Source: Brevundimonas subvibrioides ATCC 15264 | GTDB lineage: Bacteria > Pseudomonadota > Alphaproteobacteria > Caulobacterales > Caulobacteraceae | Reading direction: 5' to 3' | Length of the DNA: 64,000 bases | Assembly: GCF_000144605.1 (NCBI RefSeq) | Contig: NC_014375.1 | Span: forward strand, 3,354,501 to 3,418,500 | Shown: positions 45,375 to 55,561 of the stretch, piece by piece | Layout of the letters: every line of letters begins with the position of its first letter | Position numbering within the stretch: position 1 is the first letter of the stretch | The notes under the pieces: model-generated | Seen by the model: only the letters and a program-made list of their open reading frames with translations | The model's database searches: none | Told to the model about the DNA's origin: nothing | Position numbers and translations under genes: made by a program

Positions 45375-46119
45375 AGAAATAGCGGAACCACGGATCTTCA
45401 TAGAGCCGCGCCACGACGTCGGCCGAGGGCGTGAATCCGTCCTTGAAGGCCAGATAGCGGGGATCGAGGTTCACACGGTCGCGGCTCATCTCGAACCGGG
45501 GGGCGATCTCGGCCTGGATATAGCCCTCGACAGCCTCCATCCGGTCGGCCCGGTAGAGGACAATGGTGAATCCGTCCTGTTCGATCACCCGAAGGCCCCG
45601 TTCGTGATCGAAGGGTTCGGCGCGAAGATCGACCCCGAAGGCCTTGCGGGCGATCAGCTCCATGTCCTCGATCGAATACTTGTTCCAAGGGTGGGTCTGG
45701 CCGGACATCTCGTGCGGGTGATTGGCCGCGATCGCCTCGTAGTCCAGCGCGAACTGGCCCGCGAGGCTGACCCACCACGCCACAGGTTCGCGATAGCCGA
45801 AGAAGAAATGCAGCCGTCGCGAGGACGTCTCCAGACGGGCCTTGAGGATATCCTCTATGCCGATCCCCGCATCAGCCAGCACATGGCCGTTGGCGAACGC
45901 CTCATGGGTGGAGGGGTTGGTGTGGGCATGGATCACCCGATGACCGAGCCGCTGCAGCCCGTACTGGATCGATGTCGTGCTGCACTTCGGAATGCTGACG
46001 ACCCAGACATCGGTCTCCATCGCCGCGTTCAGATCGCCGACATCGGGGTTCTCGAAGAGGTTGTCCCGCAGAATGGCGCGAACATCTTCGGACTGAACGT
46101 CTGGGTTGCACTCACTCAT
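45334..46119 (-). CDS. Sulfotransferase-like protein
   Basis: 261 residues. [23 protein letters not shown] near residue 38 is a variant of the sulfotransferase 5'-phosphosulfate loop (usually PKTGTTSL), and [15 protein letters not shown] (about 100) matches the 3'-phosphate segment (RDPVxRxxS). The C-terminal half has the helical features of carbohydrate sulfotransferases. If active it would move sulfate from PAPS to the locus polysaccharide; PAPS-making genes are not in the window. Cys replaces the usual Gly or Ser in the P-loop, so function is uncertain. Confidence 0.7.
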   Translation of the reverse strand: MSECNPDVQSEDVRAILRDNLFENPDVGDLNAAMETDVWVVSIPKCSTTSIQYGLQRLGHRVIHAHTNPSTHEAFANGHVLADAGIGIEDILKARLETSSRRLHFFFGYREPVAWWVSLAGQFALDYEAIAANHPHEMSGQTHPWNKYSIEDMELIARKAFGVDLRAEPFDHERGLRVIEQDGFTIVLYRADRMEAVEGYIQAEIAPRFEMSRDRVNLDPRYLAFKDGFTPSADVVARLYEDPWFRYFFTAVERQARLAAL

Positions 46120-46170
46120 GGCGATGCCTTAACCCGTGACACCGCCTCCGCCCACCGCTATCTCGCGCCG

Positions 46171-47097
46171 ATGGACGAATTCGAACGGCAATCCGAGGAG
46201 CGGGGCTGGGCCACGGCGAAGACGCTGGCCGAGGCGCTGCCCTATATCCAGATCTATGATCGCGAGACCGTGGTCATCAAATACGGCGGCCATGCCATGG
46301 GCGAGACGGCCGTGGCGAAACAGTTCGCGGCCGACGTCGTCCTGCTGAAGCTGATGGGGGTGAATCCGGTCGTGGTGCACGGCGGCGGGCCCCAGATCAG
46401 CGCAATGCTGGACAAGGCGGGCGTGAAGTCGAACTTCGTCGATGGCCTGCGCGTCACCGATCGCGACACGATGGCGGTGGCCGAGATGGTCCTGTCGGGC
46501 GCGGTCAACAAGGAGATCGCCCACTGGATCTCGGTCGCCGGCAAGGAGGCCGACGTGCGCGGCATCGGCCTGTCGGGCAAGGACGCCGGCCTGCTGACGG
46601 TCGAGAAGACCACCCGCACCAAGCGCGACCCCGACAGCCTGATCGAGCACGAGGTCGACCTGGGCTTCGTGGGCGAACCCACCAAGGTGGACCCCAAGCT
46701 GATCGCCGGCCTGATCGCCTCGGAGACCGACGACTGGGTGCCCGTGATCGCCCCGATCGGCGTGGCCGACGACGGCCAGACCTACAACGTCAACGCCGAC
46801 ACCGTGGCCGGTGCGGTGGCCGGGTCGCTGCACGCCAAGCGGATGCTGCTGCTGACCGACGTCAAGGGCGTGATGGACAGGAACGGCGACATCATCCGCC
46901 AGATGACACTGTCCGAGGCCCAGGCCCTGATCGACGACGGCACCGCCTCGGGCGGCATGATCCCCAAGCTTCAGACCGCCATGGCCGCGGTCCGGGCCGG
47001 GGTCGAGGCCGTGGTCATCCTCGACGGACGGCGACCGCACGCCATGCTGGTCGAGCTTTTCACCGAATACGGCGCGGGGACGCTGGTGAAGGCGTGA
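46171..47097 (+). CDS. argB: Acetylglutamate kinase
   Basis: 308 residues. It phosphorylates N-acetylglutamate, the second step of arginine synthesis. Motifs are [59 protein letters not shown] and GGMIPKL. Start ATG 46171 gives the usual alphaproteobacterial N-terminus ([29 protein letters not shown]). It is followed by the nucleotidase with a GTGA overlap. Confidence 0.97.
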   Translation: MDEFERQSEERGWATAKTLAEALPYIQIYDRETVVIKYGGHAMGETAVAKQFAADVVLLKLMGVNPVVVHGGGPQISAMLDKAGVKSNFVDGLRVTDRDTMAVAEMVLSGAVNKEIAHWISVAGKEADVRGIGLSGKDAGLLTVEKTTRTKRDPDSLIEHEVDLGFVGEPTKVDPKLIAGLIASETDDWVPVIAPIGVADDGQTYNVNADTVAGAVAGSLHAKRMLLLTDVKGVMDRNGDIIRQMTLSEAQALIDDGTASGGMIPKLQTAMAAVRAGVEAVVILDGRRPHAMLVELFTEYGAGTLVKA

Positions 47098-47756
47098 GCA
47101 TCGACCTGAGCCATGTCGACACCTGGGTCTTCGACCTGGACGACACCCTGTATCCGCGCGAGCAGGGTGTGATGGGTCTGGTCCAGGGTCGGATCAACGC
47201 CTTCATGGTCGACGCCGTGGGTCTGCCCGCCGACGAGGCCCGCGTGCTGCAAAAGCAGTTCCTGAACGAGCACGGGACCACCCTGGCCGGCCTGATGGCG
47301 AACTATGCCGTCGATCCCGAGCGCTTCCTGCGCGAGGTGCACGACGTTCCGCTGGATAGCCTGGAGCCCAATCCCCGGCTCGACGCCGTCCTGGCCGGCC
47401 TACCGGGCAAGAAGTACGTGCTGACCAACGGTGCCCGCTTCCACGCGGCCCGCGTGCTGGAGCGGATCGGTATCACTGCCCGCTTCGACGGGGTCTTCGC
47501 CATCGAGGACATGGACCTGACGCCCAAGCCGGCCCCCTCCACCTATCGCCGCTTCCTCGACAGGTTCGGGGCCGATCCGCATCGCGCCGTCTTCTTCGAG
47601 GACACGCCCCGCAACCTGGCCCCCGCCAAGGCCCTGGGCATGGCGACGGTTCTGATCGGGGACGGCCATGGCCACGAGATCGGCGACTGGGTCGACGCCA
47701 CCGCCCCCGACCTGCTCGACTTCCTGAACCCCCTCTCGCTGAAGGATGCCGCATGA
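47094..47756 (+). CDS. HAD-family pyrimidine 5'-nucleotidase
   Basis: 220 residues. The HAD motif I is FDLDDTLYP, motif [16 protein letters not shown], and motif [16 protein letters not shown]...[23 protein letters not shown]. This is the SDT1/pyrimidine 5'-nucleotidase branch, which lies next to argB and dapD in many alphaproteobacteria. The GTG start overlaps the argB stop, and its own stop overlaps the dapD start (ATGA), so the three genes form one operon. Confidence 0.9.
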   Translation: MSIDLSHVDTWVFDLDDTLYPREQGVMGLVQGRINAFMVDAVGLPADEARVLQKQFLNEHGTTLAGLMANYAVDPERFLREVHDVPLDSLEPNPRLDAVLAGLPGKKYVLTNGARFHAARVLERIGITARFDGVFAIEDMDLTPKPAPSTYRRFLDRFGADPHRAVFFEDTPRNLAPAKALGMATVLIGDGHGHEIGDWVDATAPDLLDFLNPLSLKDAA

Positions 47757-48610
47757 CCGACCCCGCCGCCCTCGAAGCCGCGATCGAATCCGCCTGGGAG
47801 GCGCGCACCGAGCTGACGCCCGCCACCGGCGGCGAGACCCGCAAGGCGGTCGAGACCGCCATCGCCATGCTGGATTCCGGCCAGGCGCGGGTAGCGTCCC
47901 GCGGCGAGGACGGCACCTGGACGACGCATCAGTGGCTCAAGAAGGCCGTGCTGCTGTCGTTCCGGCTGAACGACAACGAGATCATGCGGGGCGGCGATCG
48001 GGGCCTGTCCTCGCCCGCCCCGGGGGTCGGCCCCTGGTACGACAAGGTGCCGAACAAGTTCGGCGACTGGACCGGCAACGACTTCAGGGAAGCGGGCTTC
48101 CGGGCCGTGCCGGGATCGATTGTGCGCAAGGGGGCCTTCGTCGGCCGGAACGTCGTCCTGATGCCCAGCTTCGTGAACATCGGGGCCTATGTCGATGACG
48201 GCTCCATGGTCGACGGCTGGGCCACGGTCGGGTCCTGCGCCCAGATCGGCAAGAATGTGCACCTGTCGGGCGGCGTCGGCATCGGCGGGGTCCTGGAACC
48301 GCTTCAGGCCAATCCCACCATCATCGAGGACAACTGCTTCATCGGCGCGCGGTCGGAGGTGGTCGAGGGCGTGATCGTGCGCGAGGGCGCGGTCCTGGCC
48401 ATGGGCGTCTACATCTCGTCCTCGACCAAGATCGTGGACCGGGCGACGGGCGAGGTCCTGCGCGGCGAGGTCCCGGCGTATTCCGTCGTGGTGCCGGGTG
48501 CCCTGCCCGACCCCAACGGAGGTCCGTCGCTGTACTGCGCCGTGATCGTCAAGCGCGTCGACGCCCAGACCCGCGCCAAGACGGCCGTCAACGAGCTGCT
48601 GCGGGACTAA
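47753..48610 (+). CDS. dapD: 2,3,4,5-tetrahydropyridine-2,6-dicarboxylate N-succinyltransferase
   Basis: 285 residues. It catalyses the succinylation step of lysine and diaminopimelate synthesis. The left-handed beta-helix repeats ([48 protein letters not shown], read in part) and [24 protein letters not shown] and AYSVVVPG are diagnostic. It is the last gene of the argB operon. Confidence 0.97.
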   Translation: MTDPAALEAAIESAWEARTELTPATGGETRKAVETAIAMLDSGQARVASRGEDGTWTTHQWLKKAVLLSFRLNDNEIMRGGDRGLSSPAPGVGPWYDKVPNKFGDWTGNDFREAGFRAVPGSIVRKGAFVGRNVVLMPSFVNIGAYVDDGSMVDGWATVGSCAQIGKNVHLSGGVGIGGVLEPLQANPTIIEDNCFIGARSEVVEGVIVREGAVLAMGVYISSSTKIVDRATGEVLRGEVPAYSVVVPGALPDPNGGPSLYCAVIVKRVDAQTRAKTAVNELLRD

Positions 48611-48634
48611 GCCCTCGCTCGGCGACCGGGCGGT

Positions 48635-49240
48635 CTAGCCGGCGCGCGGCGTCCTGCGTCGCGGGTTCCTGACCGGACGGGCTTCGACAGGGCCTTCCCT
48701 GTCGGGTTCCTCGGCGGGGGCCGTCAGGCGAAGCCGGGTATTGCCCACCTTCAGACGACCGCCTTCCAGAGCCCGCCAGTCCGCGCCCAGCCGGACGGCC
48801 GCCTCCAGGGTGTCCAGCATGTCCGGGCCCCCGCCGGCCATCAGGACGGTCTGCAACCGCGCACAGTCGGCCAGAAGCGCCGCCGCAGCCTGCACCTCGG
48901 CGTCCCCCGAGCGGCCGATGTCCGCCAGGGTGCCATAGCGCCAGCCGGCTTCGGGAGGCCTGTCGACCAGCAGCGCCCAGCGGGCTTCCGGCGCGAGGTG
49001 GTCGCCCAGAAACGTCCACGATCGGCCCCGGGGCGCTCGCCGATAATGCCCATGGACCGTGGGCAGGCCGTGACTGGCATAGACGTCCAGTGCGGTCCGT
49101 TCGATCCGCGTCAGCAGGTCAGATCCCGGGCGCGGCACCCGCCCGACCGTCTCCCAGAGGTCGGGCTCGACCGGCCTGTCGGCCCTGGAACCGGCGCGAC
49201 CGCGATACGCACCCAGGCGGCGGAACAGGTCGCGCCACAT
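48635..49240 (-). CDS. Conserved hypothetical protein
   Basis: 201 residues, no recognised domain. Visible features are a basic N-terminus (WRDLFRRLGAYRGRAGSRA), a middle with ERTALDVYASHGLPTVHGHYR, and an Arg/Pro-rich C-terminal tail. There are no membrane spans and no catalytic motif. It lies 11 bases downstream of the Wza-type gene on the same strand, so it may be co-transcribed with polysaccharide export. Confidence 0.55.
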   Translation of the reverse strand: MWRDLFRRLGAYRGRAGSRADRPVEPDLWETVGRVPRPGSDLLTRIERTALDVYASHGLPTVHGHYRRAPRGRSWTFLGDHLAPEARWALLVDRPPEAGWRYGTLADIGRSGDAEVQAAAALLADCARLQTVLMAGGGPDMLDTLEAAVRLGADWRALEGGRLKVGNTRLRLTAPAEEPDREGPVEARPVRNPRRRTPRAG

Positions 49241-49251
49241 GCCGACGGTCC

Positions 49252-50400
49252 TTAGTTGGTGGTCAGGGTGCTCGTCACGGACAGATCGTAGACGACGCGG
49301 GTCACCTGCTGGATCAGACCGAAGAACTTGCTGACCTCGGCCGACAGGGCGCGCGGGGCATAGATGATGTCCTCGGGCTGGATCACGAACGTGCCCGCCG
49401 TGAACAGCCCCTCCCCTTCTTCCAGGTTCAGGCGATAGATGACCGGCACGCCCCGGATGGTGGCAGGCTGGGTCACGCCCAGGGCCTGGGCGACTTCCGG
49501 CCGTTCGAAGCGGAAGATCATGACGGATCGTGCATTGGCCGCACCGTCGTTCAGCCCGCCGGCCCGGCTCAGGGCGTCGGCCAGGGTGGTTTCACCGGCC
49601 GGCATGTCGACGAGGGTGATGGCGTTGACCGCACCGAACGTCCGGTAACGACGGGGCACATAGGACAGGCTGACCAGATCGCCGCGCTGTAGTCTGATGT
49701 TCTCGGCAAAATCGGAGGACACGGCCGTCAACGGGGCCGAGAACGTCTGGTCCCCACGCCGGAGGTCGACGCGGACGTCCTGGGCCGGACGGGGCGAGCC
49801 GCCTGCTGCGGCCAGCACGTCCAGAATGGTGGCGGCGTTGACCGACAGGGGCTTGCGGCCGGGGCTGCGCACCTCCCCCAGGACCGTCACGGTGTTGGAG
49901 GCGTTCTCGGACAGGACGACGCTGACCTGGGGGTTTCCGACCTTGCCGACCAGGGCGCGCCGGATGGCGGCGGCGGCCTCGCTGGTGGTCAGCCCGGCCA
50001 CACGCACGGCACCGGCGTAGGGCACCGTGACCGCGCCCGCGCGGTCGACGGTGGCCGCGGGCAGGGCCTGGCCGCCGGAGCGCACGTTGGTGCTGGATCC
50101 GCCGCCGCCGAACAGCGCGCCGCTCGGTTCGAAGACCGACACGATCAGCTGGTCGCCCTCGCCGATGATGTCGACCGGCTGGGTGCTGGCGGCCGCAGCG
50201 AGAGAGCCGCCATAGGGTGCAGCCGTCGCCTTGATCCGTTCGGCCACGGCATAGTCCAGCGGCACGATCGCATAGGACGCACCGTCGGCATCCGCCATGG
50301 CCCCTTGATCGATGGCACGACCCGACGGTCCGTCACGCGGCACGGTCGAGCAGCCGCCGAGGGTGGCGAGGATCAGCACGGCAAGCACGGAGTGTTTCAT
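49252..50400 (-). CDS. Polysaccharide export lipoprotein, Wza/KpsD type
   Basis: 382 residues. A lipoprotein signal with lipobox LGGC (cysteine about 17) precedes a Poly_export domain (from about 75, IIGEGDQLIVSVFEPSG) and SLBB domains (from about 160, VTVLGEVRSPGRKPLSVNAATILDVLAAAGG, and a second near 260). Such proteins form the outer-membrane channel. The matching ABC exporter is 23 kb away at 23.4-26.1 kb. Start ATG 50400 creates the lipobox; an open frame extends further upstream without a signal. Confidence 0.92.
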   Translation of the reverse strand: MKHSVLAVLILATLGGCSTVPRDGPSGRAIDQGAMADADGASYAIVPLDYAVAERIKATAAPYGGSLAAAASTQPVDIIGEGDQLIVSVFEPSGALFGGGGSSTNVRSGGQALPAATVDRAGAVTVPYAGAVRVAGLTTSEAAAAIRRALVGKVGNPQVSVVLSENASNTVTVLGEVRSPGRKPLSVNAATILDVLAAAGGSPRPAQDVRVDLRRGDQTFSAPLTAVSSDFAENIRLQRGDLVSLSYVPRRYRTFGAVNAITLVDMPAGETTLADALSRAGGLNDGAANARSVMIFRFERPEVAQALGVTQPATIRGVPVIYRLNLEEGEGLFTAGTFVIQPEDIIYAPRALSAEVSKFFGLIQQVTRVVYDLSVTSTLTTN

Positions 50401-50517
50401 GGGACCCACTTCAGACAGACACCGGGTGCTTACCGGCCTTTGGGCAGCACGACTAGAGTGCGCGCGCTTCTGGCCTCGGCGGATGACACCGCCGGAGCCA
50501 TCGGGCACAAGGCGACG

Positions 50518-52395
50518 ATGCCCGCCGACTCACCCACCACAGCGCCCGGCCTCGACGCCGCGCGCCAGACGCTGGAGCGGGTGTGGGGCCATGCGGACTT
50601 TCGCGGCCTGCAGGCCCGGGTCGTCACCGAGATCATGGCCGGCCGCGACGTTCTGGCAGTGCTGCCGACCGGCGGGGGCAAGAGCGTCTGCTACCAGATC
50701 CCGGCCATCCTGCGTCCCGGCCTGGGTCTGGTCGTGTCGCCCCTGATCGCGCTGATGACCGACCAGGTCGAGGCGCTGAAGCAGCAGGGCGTGGCTGCCG
50801 CGCGGCTGGATTCGGGCCTGTCCCTGGACGAGCGGTCCAGCGTGCTGCGCGCCGCCGGTTCCGGCGACCTGGACCTGCTGTACGTTTCGCCGGAAGGCCT
50901 GGCCTCGGGGGCCCTGCTGGACCGGTTGCGCGACCTGCCCCTGTCGCTGATCGCGATCGACGAGGCCCACTGTGTCAGCCAGTGGGGCCACGATTTCCGG
51001 CCGGACTACCGGACGCTGGGCCGGCTGTCGGAGTTCTTCCCCGGCGTGCCCCGCATCGCCGTGACGGCGACGGCCGACGCCAGGACCCGCGACGACATCC
51101 TGGCCTCCCTGCACCTGGAGCATGCGAGCGTCTTCGTCGACAGCTTCGCCCGTCCGAACCTGCAGCTGTCTGCGGTCCGCAAGGAGAGCGCCTCGCGCGC
51201 CAGAACCGACGCCCACGTCATCGAGCTGGTCCGCGCCCGGCGGGGGCAGTCGGGCGTGGTCTATTGCGGCAGCCGCGATGGCTGCGAACGCGTCGCCGAC
51301 GCCCTGACCTCGGCCGGCACCAACGCCATCGCCTATCACGCCGGCATGCCGGGGCCGGAGCGCGACCGCCGTCTGGCCCGCTTCCTGGCGGAAGAGGGTG
51401 CCGTGATGGTGGCGACCATCGCCTTCGGCATGGGGGTGGACAAGGCGGACGTCCGGTTCGTCATCCACGCCGATCCGCCGGGCAGTCTCGAGGCCTACTG
51501 GCAGGAGATCGGCCGGGCGGGCCGTGACGGCGAACCGGCCGAGGGCATCACCCTGTATGGCCCGTCCGACATCGCCTGGACACTGCGCCGGCTGGAGACC
51601 CGCCCCATGGCCGAGGAGGTCAAGGCGGTCCAGACGCGGAAAGCGCGCCAGCTGTTCGCCATGCTGGACGGCGCGATCTGTCGCCCCCAGGCCGTGCGCC
51701 GCTATTTCGGCGAGACCGATGCCGGGCCGTGCGGGGTGTGCGACGTCTGCGCCGATCCGCCCGCCCTCTACGACGCCACCGTTCCCGCCCAGAAGGCCCT
51801 GGCCGCGGTGCAGCGGCTGGGCGGCCGGTTTGGACGCGGGCGGATCGTGGATCACCTGCTGGGCAAGACGAAGGATGTCCAGCCGTGGGAACAGGCCCTG
51901 TCGACCTGGGGCATCGGCAAGGACATCGCCGCCGCCGGCTGGCGCGACATCGTCGACCACCTGCTGTTCGAGGGGCTGCTGCTGGAAGACCCCAATGACG
52001 GCAAGCCGCTGGTCGGACTGGGCGATGCCGAGGCCGTGCGCGCCGTCTACAAGGGCGAGCGGTCGATCGAGGTGCGGCGCACCCCGCCCGGCTTCGAGGC
52101 GTCAAGCCGGTCGGGCAGTCCCCGGGCCCGGACCCGCAATGACCGGAACGCCGCCGTCGAGGCGCTGGACGCCGACGTGCGGGCACGGTTCGAGACGCTA
52201 CGGGCCTGGCGGCGCGACCGCGCGGCCGAACAGCATGTGCCGCCCTATGTGATCTTTCAGGACAAGACCCTGCTCGAGATCGCGCAGCGTGAACCGGGGT
52301 CTCTGGACGCCCTGGCGGCGATTTCCGGCGTCGGACAGTCCAAGATCGATCGCTACGGCAAGGGCGTGCTGGAGGCCCTGACCACCGGGGTCTAG
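50518..52395 (+). CDS. recQ: ATP-dependent DNA helicase RecQ
   Basis: 625 residues. Helicase motifs are FRGLQ (Q-motif region), LPTGGGKSVCYQIPA, IDEAHCVSQWGHDFRPDY, TATA and the C-terminal helicase half (AFGMGVDKADVRFVIH, QEIGRAGRDG). A zinc-binding RQC cysteine set (CGVCDVCADPP) and an HRDC domain (about 550-620, RAAEQHVPPYVIFQDKTLLEIA) follow. Start ATG 50518 is the first good one after the divergent Wza-type gene. It overlaps the convergent phosphoribosyltransferase by four bases. Confidence 0.96.
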   Translation: MPADSPTTAPGLDAARQTLERVWGHADFRGLQARVVTEIMAGRDVLAVLPTGGGKSVCYQIPAILRPGLGLVVSPLIALMTDQVEALKQQGVAAARLDSGLSLDERSSVLRAAGSGDLDLLYVSPEGLASGALLDRLRDLPLSLIAIDEAHCVSQWGHDFRPDYRTLGRLSEFFPGVPRIAVTATADARTRDDILASLHLEHASVFVDSFARPNLQLSAVRKESASRARTDAHVIELVRARRGQSGVVYCGSRDGCERVADALTSAGTNAIAYHAGMPGPERDRRLARFLAEEGAVMVATIAFGMGVDKADVRFVIHADPPGSLEAYWQEIGRAGRDGEPAEGITLYGPSDIAWTLRRLETRPMAEEVKAVQTRKARQLFAMLDGAICRPQAVRRYFGETDAGPCGVCDVCADPPALYDATVPAQKALAAVQRLGGRFGRGRIVDHLLGKTKDVQPWEQALSTWGIGKDIAAAGWRDIVDHLLFEGLLLEDPNDGKPLVGLGDAEAVRAVYKGERSIEVRRTPPGFEASSRSGSPRARTRNDRNAAVEALDADVRARFETLRAWRRDRAAEQHVPPYVIFQDKTLLEIAQREPGSLDALAAISGVGQSKIDRYGKGVLEALTTGV

Positions 52396-52940
52396 TCCAG
52401 GGCGCAGATGTCCGGCAGGCCACGCAGGGCCCCGGCATGATCGAGCCCGTATCCCACCAGGAACCGGTTCGGCGCCTCCCAGCCGACGAAATCGGGTTCG
52501 GGCGCGCGCGGCAGGGGCCAGGGCTTGCGGGCGAAGACGCAGGTCAGGACCTCGGAGGCCCCCGCCTCCCGGGCGATGCGGCCGGCTTCGGCGAGGGACA
52601 GGCCGGTGTCGAACACGTCGTCCAGGATCAGCACCTTGCGACCCAGCAGCGAGCGCTGGAACGGGGCATGGACGTCGATACGGCCCCGGCTGGCCTTGTC
52701 GTCGCCGTAGGACGCCAGCCACAGGGCGTCGAAGCGGACATTGCGCCCGACCCGCGACAGGGCCCGTGTCAGGTCGGCGGCAAACCACAGGCCCCCGGTC
52801 AGCAGGACCACGGCCACCGTCTCGTCGTCGACGGACGGGGCGATGCGGGCCGCCAGGTCGGCGACGACCCGCGCGATCTCCGCCTCGGAGAGCAGGACGG
52901 TGGGTGCCGGATCCTTGGACGTCTGCGGGAGGTCAGCCAT
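52392..52940 (-). CDS. hpt: Hypoxanthine phosphoribosyltransferase
   Basis: 182 residues of the purine salvage phosphoribosyltransferase family. The PRPP-binding loop is VLILDDVFDTGLSLAEA, with VAVVLLTGGLWFAADL upstream and FVGWEAPNRFLVGYGLD downstream, both typical of HPRT. Its start overlaps the stop of the zinc-ribbon gene by eight bases. Confidence 0.9.
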   Translation of the reverse strand: MADLPQTSKDPAPTVLLSEAEIARVVADLAARIAPSVDDETVAVVLLTGGLWFAADLTRALSRVGRNVRFDALWLASYGDDKASRGRIDVHAPFQRSLLGRKVLILDDVFDTGLSLAEAGRIAREAGASEVLTCVFARKPWPLPRAPEPDFVGWEAPNRFLVGYGLDHAGALRGLPDICALD

Positions 52941-53847
52941 GCGAGGCGGATACCGCCTCGGCCCCGTGCGTGTCCACGGTGTCGTGATGCTCTTCGACCA
53001 CGGGCGCGGCGTCGACCGGCTGGGTATGCGCCGCCGGTGCCGCCTCGATCAGGGCCGGGCGAAGGCCATGCTCGTCGGGCGTGGGAAGCGGCCGTGACCG
53101 CGGTGGGGAGCCGTGGCCCGAAGCCGCCGCGGAGCTTTCGCCGTGACCGGCCGGTTCGGACCCGACGAAGGCCACGCCCACATCGACCCCGTGCGCGCCC
53201 GGATCCCGGATCAGGGCGGCGAAGCCCTGCACGCCGCCCGGCAGCACCGGGGCCTCCTCCAGACGGATCACGGCATGGCCGATCTCGGCCCCATGATCGT
53301 CCAGCAGGGCGACGCGAACGGCGGGGGCCACGATCTCCCGGTCGCGCACATTGCGCAGCGCTCCGGACACCACGACCGTGTCCGGGCGGTCGGGAAGGGC
53401 CTTGGCCGTCACGGCCTCGAACTCCAGGCCCACGGCGTTCACCGGCGATCCGACCATGGCGTAGGCGGCGGCGGCGCGCGGATACATCTGGACCACATCG
53501 ACGCGGAACAGCCATCCCGCCCCGATCAGGCCGACGAACAGACTGGCCAGGCCGGCCCAGACCACGCCGTGGGTCGCGGCGCGCCGCAGGCGACGCTGCT
53601 GTTCGGCCCGGGCGCGGAAGGCCTTGGGCAACTCGGGGGCGGGGGTCTCGGGCGCGACGACCGGCTCCGGCTCGAAGCTGCGCGCCTCGACCGGCGGCGA
53701 TGTCTCGGTGGTGAGCTCCAGCGGCTCCTCCACCGTGGCCAGCCAGACGTGGGCGCAGGACTGGCACCGGACCTTGCGGCCGGTCGGCGGAATCGCGCCG
53801 TCGGGCGTGAAATAGCTGGTGGCGCAGGACGGGCAGGTCAGTATCAT
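52933..53847 (-). CDS. MJ0042 zinc-ribbon / DUF3426 membrane protein
   Basis: 304 residues. An N-terminal zinc ribbon (CPSCATSYF and CQSCAHVW, residues 5-35) is followed by a Pro/Glu-rich linker, one membrane span (about 95-115, VVWAGLASLFVGLIGAGWLF), and a DUF3426 beta-domain (about 135-235) with VSGALRNVRDREIVAPAVRVALLD. The C-terminal tail is rich in His, Ala and Pro. Proteins of this kind sit upstream of ftsEX in alphaproteobacteria; their function is unknown. Confidence 0.85.
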   Translation of the reverse strand: MILTCPSCATSYFTPDGAIPPTGRKVRCQSCAHVWLATVEEPLELTTETSPPVEARSFEPEPVVAPETPAPELPKAFRARAEQQRRLRRAATHGVVWAGLASLFVGLIGAGWLFRVDVVQMYPRAAAAYAMVGSPVNAVGLEFEAVTAKALPDRPDTVVVSGALRNVRDREIVAPAVRVALLDDHGAEIGHAVIRLEEAPVLPGGVQGFAALIRDPGAHGVDVGVAFVGSEPAGHGESSAAASGHGSPPRSRPLPTPDEHGLRPALIEAAPAAHTQPVDAAPVVEEHHDTVDTHGAEAVSASHG

Positions 53848-53921
53848 GGTCGCTGACTGCGAGGCCGTCGGCCCCCTCCTGTCGGTGCGCCATGCGCTCC
53901 GATATCTAACGAAAACAATCG

Positions 53922-54632
53922 ATGCCTCTGTCGCCCCGTCGCGCCGCCGACCCCGCCCCGTCGCCCGAAACGGTCCGCCTGTCTGCGGTCGGCTTCGGCT
54001 ATGCGGAGCGGCCCGACGTGCTGCGGGACGTTAACCTCATCTTGCCGCGCGGCTCTTTCCACTTCCTTACCGGCGCGTCGGGGGCGGGAAAGTCTTCGCT
54101 GCTCAAGCTGCTGACCCTGGCCGAGGCCCCGTCATCGGGCTCGATTTCCCTGTTCGGGGACGACGTCGGCCGGATTTCGCGCGGCGACCGGCCCGCCTAT
54201 CGGCGCCGGATGGGGGTGGTGTTCCAGGACTTCCGGCTGCTGGATCACCTCAGCGTCTTCGACAATGTCGCGCTGCCCCTGAGACTGCGGGGCCAGAAGC
54301 CCGCCGGCTATGCCGGAGATGTCGCCGCGATGCTGGCGTGGGTCGGCCTGTCGGACCGGGCCGACGGCCTGCCCGGTGCCCTGTCGGGCGGCGAGAAGCA
54401 GCGCCTGGCGATCGCCCGCGCCGTCATGGCGGGGCCCGAACTGATCCTGGCGGACGAACCCACCGGCAGCGTCGATCCGGCCATGGCGGAGCGGCTGCTC
54501 AAGCTGTTCCAGTCGATGAACCGGATGGGCACGACCATCCTCATCGCCAGCCACGACGAGGCGCTGGCCCGGGCGTCCGGCGCCCGTCTGCTGCGGCTGG
54601 CGGATGGCCGCGTCACGGCGGTGAAGCCATGA
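53922..54632 (+). CDS. ftsE: Cell division ABC ATPase FtsE
   Basis: 236 residues. Walker A GASGAGKSSLLKLL, Q-loop VVFQDFRLLDHLSVFDNVALPLR, signature LSGGEKQRLAIARAV and Walker B LILADEPTGSVD, then ASHDEAL. Together with FtsX it regulates peptidoglycan hydrolysis at the septum. A 20-residue Pro/Ala-rich N-terminal extension precedes the ABC fold. Its stop overlaps the ftsX start (ATGA). Confidence 0.95.
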   Translation: MPLSPRRAADPAPSPETVRLSAVGFGYAERPDVLRDVNLILPRGSFHFLTGASGAGKSSLLKLLTLAEAPSSGSISLFGDDVGRISRGDRPAYRRRMGVVFQDFRLLDHLSVFDNVALPLRLRGQKPAGYAGDVAAMLAWVGLSDRADGLPGALSGGEKQRLAIARAVMAGPELILADEPTGSVDPAMAERLLKLFQSMNRMGTTILIASHDEALARASGARLLRLADGRVTAVKP

Positions 54633-55552
54633 TCCGCTGGTCGACGCTGTTCGGGCCCGGCGCGCTGCCCAAGCCGGTCCGGCCCGAACGCGGTCTGCTG
54701 CCCCGCGACCCGGCCGGCGAGCGGTGGCTGGGGGCCCTGATCGCGGTCCTGTGTTTCCTGGCCTGCCTGGCCGCCGTCGGGACGATCGCCGCGGACCGCG
54801 CCTCCCACGGCTGGGCGCGCGCGCTGCGGGCCGAGGCGACGGTGCAGGTGCGGCCCCGCGTGGGCGAAACCGGGCCCGCGGCCGCCGCGCGCGCCGCCGA
54901 GACCTTGGCCGGCGTCGACGGGGTCGAGGAGGCCCAGGCCATGGACCGCGAGACCGCCGAGGCCCTTTTGCGTCCCTGGATGGGCGAGGCGGTCCTCGCC
55001 GACCTGCCGATTCCCTTCCTGGTCACCGTGCGGCTGGAAACGTCAGCCCCCGCCAGCGCGCTCAGTCTCAGCCGGGCCCTGGCTCAGGCGGGCATCGACG
55101 CCAGCGTCGACGACCACAGCCTGTGGCGCGACGAGGTCGAGCGGTCGGCGGGTCTGATTTCGTTGCTGGCTCTGGCCGGCTTCCTGGCCACCACCTTCGC
55201 CGCCGGCGCGGCCATCGCCTATGCCACGCGCGCGGGTCTGGAGGCACGGCGCGGCGTGATCGAGACCCTGAGCCTGTCGGGAGCCACCGATGCCAGCATC
55301 GTGTGGCTGTTCCAGCGACGGTTCGGCGTTCTCGCCGGCGTCTCGGGCGCGGTCGGCGCCGCGGTGGCCATCGTCCTCATCGGGGGTCTGCGCGCCCTGG
55401 GCGGAGACGCCGGTCTGACCCCGGCCCTGCCGCTGGCCTGGAGCGACGTCGCCCTGCTGGTCTGTTGCCCTTTTGTCGCCGCTACGGTGGCGCTTGTATC
55501 GGCATGGCTGGCGGCGGGCGCGGCCCTTGGCGGGCGGGTCCGGCCTGACTAG
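54629..55552 (+). CDS. ftsX: Cell division protein FtsX
   Basis: 307 residues. A cytosolic N-terminus and a first membrane span (about 35-55) precede a periplasmic domain (to about 165) and three further spans, as in FtsX (FtsX-like permease domain, about 170-300). It lacks obvious large extra domains. The pair ftsE-ftsX is coupled by ATGA; nine bases separate it from the next gene. Confidence 0.92.
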   Translation: MIRWSTLFGPGALPKPVRPERGLLPRDPAGERWLGALIAVLCFLACLAAVGTIAADRASHGWARALRAEATVQVRPRVGETGPAAAARAAETLAGVDGVEEAQAMDRETAEALLRPWMGEAVLADLPIPFLVTVRLETSAPASALSLSRALAQAGIDASVDDHSLWRDEVERSAGLISLLALAGFLATTFAAGAAIAYATRAGLEARRGVIETLSLSGATDASIVWLFQRRFGVLAGVSGAVGAAVAIVLIGGLRALGGDAGLTPALPLAWSDVALLVCCPFVAATVALVSAWLAAGAALGGRVRPD

Positions 55553-55561
55553 AGATAAGGC

